From the IMG/VR virus record IMGVR_UViG_3300042197_001709, positions 1 to 32,895 of that record: DNA of 32,895 nucleotides; one strand, written 5' to 3'. The notes below the pieces were generated by a model. It worked only from the letters and a program-made list of their open reading frames with translations, searched no databases and was not told the origin of the DNA. This document shows, piece by piece, positions 17,782-24,600 of the stretch (position 1 is the first letter of the stretch; each line of letters starts with the position of its first letter). This stretch comes from a virus. The position numbers and the translations under genes were made by a program.

Positions 17782-18786
17782 TTAAATTTCTTCTTTTTCT
17801 TCCTTTAAATCAAAATCACCATCAACACCTATAATATCTTTCCAGTAGTCGGCATATTCTTTTTTATACTTTTCAATATTTGTTTTTTCCTCTGCACTAT
17901 CTTTACCCGCAATAAAACCATGTGGTGTGACAATTATTTTCCCATCATCATATCCAAGACCATTAATGTGGTTTTTCATAACTGATACTTTTGTTCTTGA
18001 TGCAAATTTAATAGTTCTCTTATCTTTTGTTGCCGTAATTTTTGTTGTTCCAGCACCTTTTTGATTACCAAATAAGAACACCAAAGAGGAATTCAACCAA
18101 ATAGCCTCCCCTCCTTTTGCCTTAATTTTTGGTTGACCAAAAGGATTATCGGGTAACTCCACCCATGGTTGGTTGACCACAATCAAAGTATTTTCGTGTT
18201 TAGCATCTGATTTACGAGATCCTGAAATTCTTTGATTAATACCCATGCCAATTTTGTCGGCTAATGCAGCTGCATTGTGTTGTTTTCCACCTCGGCCCTC
18301 ATAAGTCATTTTACATGGAACTGATCCAACTGAATCCCACATTATACAAAGTGAGTAATCTAATTCACCTTTTTCTTGTGCGTCCAATAATTCGTTAATG
18401 TAATCCGTAATTTGTTCAATGTATTCAAAGTTATTATTAAAAAGGAAAAAACCGTCCCATGTCAATTCACCTGTTTCAGTATCAACCACTTCTTCACATT
18501 CAAACCCCATAAGTTTAGCGTGATCAAAAGACCATTTCTGTTCTGTAATAATAAATACGGGTAAAATACCTTTCTTTTGGGCGTCTACTGCGGTTTTAAC
18601 AAGAGCGGTCGTTTTTCCTGTGTCTGAATGCCCCAAATACATATTAAGGTGTCCAATCGCAGGACCGGGTAAACCAACCGCATCTAAAAAATCAGGACCA
18701 AGATCAAAAAATCTTTGTGGTTTGTATTTCGCGTCTGAAGAGAATTTTTTCTTCAGAGCACTAAAGTCATTTTTCTTAATCGCCAT
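17782..18786 (-). CDS. uvsX: RecA-like recombinase, UvsX
   Basis: A 334-aa RecA/UvsX recombinase that forms filaments on ssDNA and carries out strand exchange for recombination-dependent replication. Visible motifs are Walker A GHSDTGKTT (52-60), the TE pair at 81-82 in the place of the catalytic glutamate, Walker B SLCIMWDS (145-152), and the NQPW and GGEAIWLNSSLVFLF segments around residues 205-245 that correspond to the motif near DNA-binding loop L2. The C-terminus is acidic (DFDLKEEKEEI), as in RecA. The length is slightly below T4 UvsX (about 390 aa). The start overlaps the stop of the 73-aa gene in a TAATG junction. No UvsY gene is visible in the window. Confidence 0.95.
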   Translation of the reverse strand: MAIKKNDFSALKKKFSSDAKYKPQRFFDLGPDFLDAVGLPGPAIGHLNMYLGHSDTGKTTALVKTAVDAQKKGILPVFIITEQKWSFDHAKLMGFECEEVVDTETGELTWDGFFLFNNNFEYIEQITDYINELLDAQEKGELDYSLCIMWDSVGSVPCKMTYEGRGGKQHNAAALADKIGMGINQRISGSRKSDAKHENTLIVVNQPWVELPDNPFGQPKIKAKGGEAIWLNSSLVFLFGNQKGAGTTKITATKDKRTIKFASRTKVSVMKNHINGLGYDDGKIIVTPHGFIAGKDSAEEKTNIEKYKKEYADYWKDIIGVDGDFDLKEEKEEI

Positions 18787-19007
18787 TATATATCGTATAT
18801 TTTAAAGTTGTTAATTGTTTCCAACTTATCTTTTGCATTTGTAAGTTGTTCAACCAAATTATCCATTTCTTCGGTATGTTGTGGATGTTCTCCAATACCT
18901 ACTGGATTTGTAAAATAAACATAAAGTCTTGCTTCAGCGTCAGCGATTTCGGACTCGTATTTTTTAACAAGAGCTTCTTTTAATTTTTCAGCAATAAATG
19001 TATTCAT
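18786..19007 (-). CDS. Small conserved-looking coiled-coil protein upstream of uvsX (73 aa)
   Basis: A 73-aa protein made of two charged heptad-like helices separated by the turn NPVGIGEHPQHTEEMD. Helix 1 is EKLKEALVKKYESEIADAEA and helix 2 is LVEQLTNAKDKLETIN, so a helical hairpin or coiled-coil dimer is likely. The NPVGIGEHP turn looks like a family signature that I believe occurs in small proteins of other T4-like phages, but I cannot give a function. It is coupled to uvsX by a one-base TAATG overlap and follows the glycosyltransferase by 36 bases. Confidence 0.8.
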   Translation of the reverse strand: MNTFIAEKLKEALVKKYESEIADAEARLYVYFTNPVGIGEHPQHTEEMDNLVEQLTNAKDKLETINNFKIYDI

Positions 19008-19043
19008 ATTGTTTTTATTAAAGTATAAGCATTATTATTGAAC

Positions 19044-19733
19044 TTATAAAGGGGTTTTTTCAAGTATTTGTTGATAATAATTGTTTAAAAATTTTGGTTG
19101 AAGTTCAAGGTTTCCGGTGCTGTGCCTTGTCATGGTATCAACCTTTTCGTACATAAGTTTAGTGTCTATGTTTCCCATTCCTGACACATGGTATGTTGAC
19201 ATGCCCCACCTATATATCATTGTGATTTTATCATTACTTTCAAATATTTTGGCACTTGTTTTATATGTGATATCAAAATCTTCACCAAATGAACTATCCG
19301 GAAATGTTATTCTATTTATGTATTTTTTTGAATATACATTTCCATTATTAACATTACCACTTATTTTTTCAAATTTGTTATGTAAAAAGAAATAATGTGT
19401 TTTTGGTCTGTAGATTTCAAATCCAGGATTTTCCAAAATAAATTTTTCTGAAATATCCAAAGCGTCAGGACCTAAAAGATCATCATCATCTAATCGATAT
19501 ATGTAATCATATTTACATTGTCTAAACCCAAACTCTAATTTTTTAGATATACTTGAAAATCTTTCTTTGATGTTAAAAACTTTTACCTGTGGGTGATCAA
19601 AAACATAATGACTATTTGGGCTATCGTTTATGATAACCATTTCACTATTTTTTTTATTTTGAAGAAGAAATGATTGTATGGCTTCTTCTAAAATATGTGG
19701 TCTTTGGTACGTTAATGTTAATACTGATATCAT
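19044..19733 (-). CDS. GT-A fold glycosyltransferase, family 2-like
   Basis: A 229-aa glycosyltransferase. The N-terminus ISVLTLTYQRPHILEEAIQS is the classic GT2 nucleotide-binding start. IINDSP (34-39) carries the first conserved Asp, and YRLDDDDLLGPDAL (79-92) has the DxD-type metal-binding motif as four aspartates. FGEDFD (149-154) is in place of the catalytic ED, and TYHVSGMGN (180-188) supplies the late His. It would transfer a sugar from a nucleotide-sugar donor; the acceptor cannot be read from sequence and could be phage DNA bases, a virion protein or a host glycan. The ATG at 19731-19733 is only about ten bases beyond the hairpin of the gp32 terminator, so expression must depend on readthrough or a promoter within gp32. 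It has no membrane anchor. Confidence 0.87.
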   Translation of the reverse strand: MISVLTLTYQRPHILEEAIQSFLLQNKKNSEMVIINDSPNSHYVFDHPQVKVFNIKERFSSISKKLEFGFRQCKYDYIYRLDDDDLLGPDALDISEKFILENPGFEIYRPKTHYFFLHNKFEKISGNVNNGNVYSKKYINRITFPDSSFGEDFDITYKTSAKIFESNDKITMIYRWGMSTYHVSGMGNIDTKLMYEKVDTMTRHSTGNLELQPKFLNNYYQQILEKTPL

Positions 19734-19739
19734 GATATT

Positions 19740-19763
19740 AAAAACCCCAGCCTAAACTGGGGT
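19740..19763 (-). terminator. Rho-independent terminator between gp32 and the glycosyltransferase
   Basis: On the minus strand ACCCCAG - TTTAGG - CTGGGGT (19744-19763) is a 7-bp, GC-rich perfect stem with a 6-base loop, followed by TTTT. It lies 22 bases after the gp32 stop. The next gene's ATG follows the T run by seven bases, so this may act as an attenuator rather than a full stop. Confidence 0.85.
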
Positions 19764-19785
19764 GTTTTTATTGTTTAACAATATA

Positions 19786-20652
19786 TTAGAATGGTAATTC
19801 TTCGTCTACCTCGTCGTTATCCTGTGGGTCAACAACTTTAGTTTCAGTTTTTGTTTTAGTTCCACCCATAGAAATTTCGGCTTCAGATGAATCTCCGTAA
19901 ACATATTTACCAGCGTCAGAATCCCACTTCGGTGTTTCACCTCGTGCGATAGCTTCAAGGTACTCGGTTGGTTTTTTAGAATAAACGTCTTCCCATGTTA
20001 ATTCATCATTTACCCACTCATTCATTTGATCTTTATCTGAAGACACCGGTGTTGGGTCATCATACATAACAGTTTGAATAACTGTATAGAATGCTCCTTT
20101 TGGAGTTTTTGCTTTGGTAAGTTCCAAAATCAAATCACGTCCTTTGTCAGCATCAGCAATATCACCTTTTGCTTTGTAGATTGGAATGATTTTATCAAAA
20201 ATACCTTCTTGTTTGTAGTTGTGTTTGAATCTCCAGAACTTAACTCCGTCTTGTTCGTTATCACGATCAATAACTTTAACAATATAAAACTTACGTGGTT
20301 TGTATTGTTTTGCCAATTCTTTATCTGACTCTCTACCTGTTGACATCAATTCTTCATAAACCTCATTTAAAGGTGAACGTTCGTTGTCATTTTTAGCTGG
20401 ATCATAAAATTTTTGCCATTTTCCATCTACCAAAATTTCGTGAAACCATACTTCTTTAAATGGTGATGAACCATCGGTTGTAGGTAAAATTCTGATTTTT
20501 CGTTGTGCTTGTTTTTCGCTGTCTTTCAAAATAGCTGCGAAATATTTTTTCATTCTTTCTTCTTGTGACATTTTTGAAGTGGAAGAAGAACCACTTTGTT
20601 TTGAACTTTCGTACTGAGCCAAAACTGCATCTAAAACATTGTTTGTCGCCAT
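19786..20652 (-). CDS. 32: Single-stranded DNA-binding protein, T4 gp32-like, zinc-free with SSB-like tip
   Basis: A 288-aa protein close to T4 gp32 in length (301 aa). The basic/Ser-rich N-terminus (LAQYESSKQSGSSSTSK, then EERMKKYFAAILKD) is followed by an OB-fold core with KIRILPTTD, EVWFHEILVDGKWQKF and KFYIVKVIDRDN, and KFWRFKHNYKQEGIFDKI; this matches the gp32 core pattern. The protein has no cysteine, so the His-Cys3 zinc site of T4 gp32 is absent; H71 alone may remain. The C-terminus is acidic and ends DEVDEELPF, like the protein-binding tip of bacterial SSB. It would coat ssDNA during replication and recombination. The gene has its own promoter and a terminator on each side, which fits the high and separately controlled level expected for a stoichiometric protein. 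Confidence 0.9.
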   Translation of the reverse strand: MATNNVLDAVLAQYESSKQSGSSSTSKMSQEERMKKYFAAILKDSEKQAQRKIRILPTTDGSSPFKEVWFHEILVDGKWQKFYDPAKNDNERSPLNEVYEELMSTGRESDKELAKQYKPRKFYIVKVIDRDNEQDGVKFWRFKHNYKQEGIFDKIIPIYKAKGDIADADKGRDLILELTKAKTPKGAFYTVIQTVMYDDPTPVSSDKDQMNEWVNDELTWEDVYSKKPTEYLEAIARGETPKWDSDAGKYVYGDSSEAEISMGGTKTKTETKVVDPQDNDEVDEELPF

Positions 20653-20681
20653 GTGTAATTAAAAATTAAAAGTTTATTTGT

Positions 20682-20713
20682 TAAATATAAGTGTATAAGT
20701 AGGTATTGTCAAA
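20682..20713 (-). promoter_or_regulatory. Promoter of the gp32-like gene
   Basis: On the minus strand TTGACA (20707-20712) is followed after 17 bases by TATATT (20684-20689), a good sigma70-type match. The same bases read as TTTG (20710-20713), 20 bases, TATATTTA (20682-20689), which fits the Bacteroidota -33/-7 pattern. It lies between the terminator at 20723-20755 and the ATG at 20650-20652, leaving a leader of roughly 25 bases. Confidence 0.65.
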
Positions 20714-20722
20714 TAGTATTGT

Positions 20723-20755
20723 AAAAAAAAATAAGGTCTCAATTTGAGACCTTAT
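20723..20755 (-). terminator. Rho-independent terminator after the 223-aa gene
   Basis: On the minus strand ATAAGGTCTC - AAATT - GAGACCTTAT (20731-20755) is a perfect 10-bp stem with a 5-base loop, followed by a run of nine T. It starts three bases past the stop at 20759-20761 and closes the first structural block just before the gp32 promoter. Confidence 0.93.
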
Positions 20756-20758
20756 ATA

Positions 20759-21430
20759 TTAAAATTGTACTTCTTCAGTGTCTTCGTCGTCATAATCGTT
20801 AAAAGAAGATTTGATTTGATCTGGTTGGTATTCTTCAACGTCAGTACTTGTTAGCACATATTCATTTTTCCCAGATTGTTTCATTTCTTCCTGTTTATCA
20901 ACAAAAAAGTCAGAAAGTTTTTGTTTAAAAGGTCCCGAATCTAAACTTCTTAATTCAAGTTTTTCTTCTGGGGTTTTAGGTCTGAATTGATCAAATTTTG
21001 CCTCCAAGTCATTAATCTTGTTAACTAATTGATCCATTTCGCCGAGTTTTTGTTCTAGGTTGGATAGTTGTGAAAATAAATTATTAAAGTACTCATCTTG
21101 TTTGTCTCCCATAGATTTTTGACTATCAACTAGATCAGTAATATCAAGTTCTTCTTCACCTCCTTCATCACCTTCTTCAGATCCGATAACTTCAACATCG
21201 TCGTCTTTTTCAACATCAACTTCGGTTGTACCTGTTGGTGGTGCTGGAGCTCCTGGTGCTGGTGGTGCTCCAGCATCTACTGGTGGCGGTCCTCCTGGGA
21301 CTGGTTCTCCAACCGGAGCGTCTCCTTCAGGTGGTGGAGGTAGTTCTCCTTGTTCCATAATATACTTATTGATGGAATTGTATCTTTTGATCTCTTCTAA
21401 TATTTTTTTATCAATATTCATTTTACCCAT
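20759..21430 (-). CDS. Unknown Pro-rich, acidic coiled-coil protein (223 aa)
   Basis: A 223-aa protein with three parts. Residues 1-27 are a charged helix (NIDKKILEEIKRYNSINKYI). Residues 28-70 are almost only Pro, Gly, Ala and acidic residues (QGELPPPPEGDAPVGEP, then PPAPGAPAPP). Residues 70-100 are strongly acidic, followed by a coiled-coil-like stretch (FSQLSNLEQKLGEMDQLVNK) and an acidic tail. ATG 21428-21430 overlaps the 75-aa gene by eight bases; ATG 21419-21421, three codons later, is an equally good start. I do not recognise the family. The layout of a helix, a disordered spacer and a coiled coil suggests an assembly or scaffold-type protein, which is inference. Confidence 0.75.
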   Translation of the reverse strand: MGKMNIDKKILEEIKRYNSINKYIMEQGELPPPPEGDAPVGEPVPGGPPPVDAGAPPAPGAPAPPTGTTEVDVEKDDDVEVIGSEEGDEGGEEELDITDLVDSQKSMGDKQDEYFNNLFSQLSNLEQKLGEMDQLVNKINDLEAKFDQFRPKTPEEKLELRSLDSGPFKQKLSDFFVDKQEEMKQSGKNEYVLTSTDVEEYQPDQIKSSFNDYDDEDTEEVQF

Positions 21431-21650
21431 TTAATAATGTTTTTATACCAGATTTGGTTTCTACTTGGATCTTTTTAAAGGTTTTCATTGTGTTGTCAAC
21501 TCTTTCAATTAATCCGTCTCTCATTCTAACTGTATAACAATCTCCAGTATCAAGGTCACAAACTTCTTTAGTTCCATTACCCATGTCTTTTTCGGATACT
21601 CTTGTATTTTTTCCAAGATAATTATCCAATATCATTTTAGTATTACTCAT
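21423..21650 (-). CDS. Unknown small protein (75 aa)
   Basis: A 75-aa protein, MSNTKMILDNYLGKNTRVSE onward. It has one central beta-hairpin-like segment with two cysteines (KEVCDLDTGDCYTVRMRDG) and a basic C-terminus (FKKIQVETKSGIK). It lacks a signal peptide or membrane helix. It is separated from the hub gene by 38 bases and overlaps the 223-aa gene by eight bases, so it is translated with the latter. The ATG at 21648-21650 follows an A-rich leader. Family not recognised; possibly a small virion or assembly protein. Confidence 0.72.
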   Translation of the reverse strand: MSNTKMILDNYLGKNTRVSEKDMGNGTKEVCDLDTGDCYTVRMRDGLIERVDNTMKTFKKIQVETKSGIKTLLNG

Positions 21651-21664
21651 GTGTTTTTTTTTAA

Positions 21665-21672
21665 TAAATATA
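21665..21672 (-). promoter_or_regulatory. Putative -10/-7 element TATATTTA before the 75-aa gene
   Basis: Minus-strand TATATTTA lies 14 bases before the ATG of the 75-aa gene, in the only gap of note downstream of the hub gene. It equals the octamer in the gp32 promoter. No -33 element is clear, so a separate promoter for the 75-aa/223-aa pair is only suggested. Confidence 0.3.
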
Positions 21673-21688
21673 CCGTAATGAATAAAAA

Positions 21689-24600
21689 TTAATTATTTTT
21701 ATACTTTGATACGTAATATCCCATAGCAATATTTAATTTTTCTTCTATTTTTTTCTTATCAGGGTCAAGTAGGTCATTCCATATTTTATCTTCCAACGTA
21801 GTTGGCCATAAAAGAACATTTGCCCTTGCTAATTTTTCTTTGTATGAACCGTCATCATATTTGTAAAATTGTACTGCAATTATCTTACCACTTAATTTTG
21901 ATATAAAGAATTCAATAAACTTTTCAAACGAATCGAAAGATGCATATGGAACATTTTTTTTCTGTCCATAATCGGCACAAAAGTATTTTTTATTCATATA
22001 GGTTTGTGATCCACCCCACGGATTTATATCCAGTGTTACACCACCGTAGTTGTGGTCGTACCCTTTGAATGATGTTCCGTTTGCCGATTCAATTGATAAT
22101 GTTGACACAATAAAATCAAACATTTTTGCCTTGTTTGCAGTCCCTATATTTTGTTTATCAACTTGTTTTGTTATTTCATCAAAAGCTTTATCAAAAGTAA
22201 TTGTTGTTTGTTGTGGAGTTGTATTTGTAAAAGTTTCAAAAGTTTTATTTAAATTACTTGAACAATTTTGGTTATTTGTTGGTTGTATAGTGTTAGAGTT
22301 TGCTCTGTTGATAACCGCCGACTTTTGTGCTAATACATTGTTTTGTTTTTCGATTTCTTTATCTTGTTCTTCAAGTCGCTCTTTAATTGAATCTAATATT
22401 TTTGTAGTCAATGATTGTAATAGTGTGTCAATTGCCGGTATACTATAAAAGGGTTGTCTTTGACCTTCAATTGTTGTATCAAATCCGTTTTCACTAATTC
22501 TATGGCTAACATGTGTAATCATATAAGGACCGCTAAACATGGGTACATTTCTTAAATTAAAATACATGGTTGGTTGCATTAGTGCATTTCCCATCATGTC
22601 TATTGTACATTTATAACTTCTATTTTTATAAACATTGTATAGTGACGCACTTTGTGATGCTCCGGATCTATTCCTGTAAAGGTTGGCCATTTGTGTTAGC
22701 ATTTGTTCAGATTCGGCGGTTGGTTTACCCGGATCTTGAGCGATATCTAAACTTTTAAATATTTGTTGGTTTTGAGGTCCGAAGTCCACGTTGAACCCTA
22801 CGACTTTATTTGACTTATCCCAATTATTTTTTCCTTCTTGATTTTCTAAAAGTGGATTATCTGATGCTCTTCTTAAGTCAAATGCATCATCTCTATATCT
22901 GTAATCTACATTTTCATTCATGGCCAGGTGTGTACTAGGCACATAAGAATAAATTGCCAGATACTTTGCGGTTGTTTCTCTATAATCAACATTTAAAAAA
23001 GTACCAAAAAGATTATTCGCAAAATCTAGAGTACCTTCTGGTCTTGGTGTTGGGTTTTTTGAGACCTCTTGTACGTTATAAAAATTTGCATATGATGGTA
23101 ATATGAATGATGTAAATCTATTGTCTCTGAATATTGTTTCGATAATTCCTAACATTGTATTTCCATAATCCATATATTCGATAAGATCTTTCATTTTGAA
23201 TATGTCCACATATATTTTTTGTCCTATATCTCTACTTGCTCTATCAACTAAAAGCACATCTTCGAATAATGTTTTAGTTTTGAAATCTCCCCCAGATATC
23301 CATTTATCATTCATTGCCTTAAATGTTTCCCATATTTCGAGTCTGGTTTGTTCACCTTCAAACTCCGCATATTTCACACCTGTATTTTCATTTGTTACAT
23401 TTACATTACCAAGTTTAGCCCTGACTTTAGTTAGAATGTCGTTCAATAAAAGATTTACATACTTATCACTTGAGTCAATATATGTATTCATACTAGAGTA
23501 AAATTTGGTTTGATTTAATGATGAATCACTTAATTTACTTTGGGCGTATAATTTTATTATTGGTGAAAATCTTTTGATATTATCCACGGTAAATGCCATA
23601 TTCATATCAACAAAAAAATCAGTAATGTAAGACCCGTTATCGGTATATTTTAATTGGGGTATTTCAGAAAAACCAACATAAGTTTCCAACGATGCCCATG
23701 TTTGAGGATATTGTGTTTTTGATGCCAATAATGTTATTGATCCTCCACTCGTTGGTAAAGCGTTAGGGGTGTCTTGTTTATATGTGGTCCAAGAATATTT
23801 ATCTGTTAAGTCTTTAGTCGAAAATGAATAAAATAACTTTTTATCAAAGTTTGATGGGTTACCAATTTTAAGGGTAACTTTATAATTCATAAACTCATCT
23901 ATTAGTTTTTGAATATTATTTTTTTGGTCTTCGGTTATTTTATTAATTAATGTTGTCCCTGACAAGTTTATTGGTTTTTGTACCAAAAACATTTCTCTCA
24001 TAAGTCCTTGAAAATTTTCATTTCTTGTGACAATTTTGTCGTCTTGTGTTTTAGATGGTAGTATAGTTTCGAAATCGTAAATTGATTTACTAAAATTTAA
24101 AAAATGAATTTCAAACATATCCAAAACTTCTGGGCTTAATGCGGTAAAAAGTTCATCTATTTTTGAATACTTCGATGAATCCCCGTGTAAAGAAAAATTT
24201 TCTTGTAATTCAGTGTTATTTAATATTTGTTTAGTATATTCATCAGGTTTTGGTTTGGACAGTAGATTTACATCAAAATATCCGTATTGTGGTGCTTTCC
24301 AAAATAATCTTCCAGACCCATTATGAAGTGCTGGGTTATTTTTTAAATTTATAGTTTGATTACCTATCACATTAAAACATTCTTGATTTGCCTGATTAAT
24401 ACTAGATCCAAATGATGGCATTGCATAAACTGATTGATTGTCATTGGTGACAACAAAACAACTCCATGGATATACGGTAAGATTTCTCAAAGGATTTAAT
24501 AGATCAAAACCGAACGGTTTGGATATAAGACCTTGATTACTCAAAACCATTTTAAAATTTTTGTTTAGTTCATTTTGTATGTTTGAACTTGTAATTCCAC

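Noticed and set aside
22050-22448. Plus-strand open frame of 132 codons with hydrophobic, Cys-rich product
   Set aside because: It is antisense to the hub hydrolase domain, whose motifs are clear on the minus strand; the Phe/Val/Cys bias is the usual mirror of an AT-rich Asn/Lys/Thr-rich gene.
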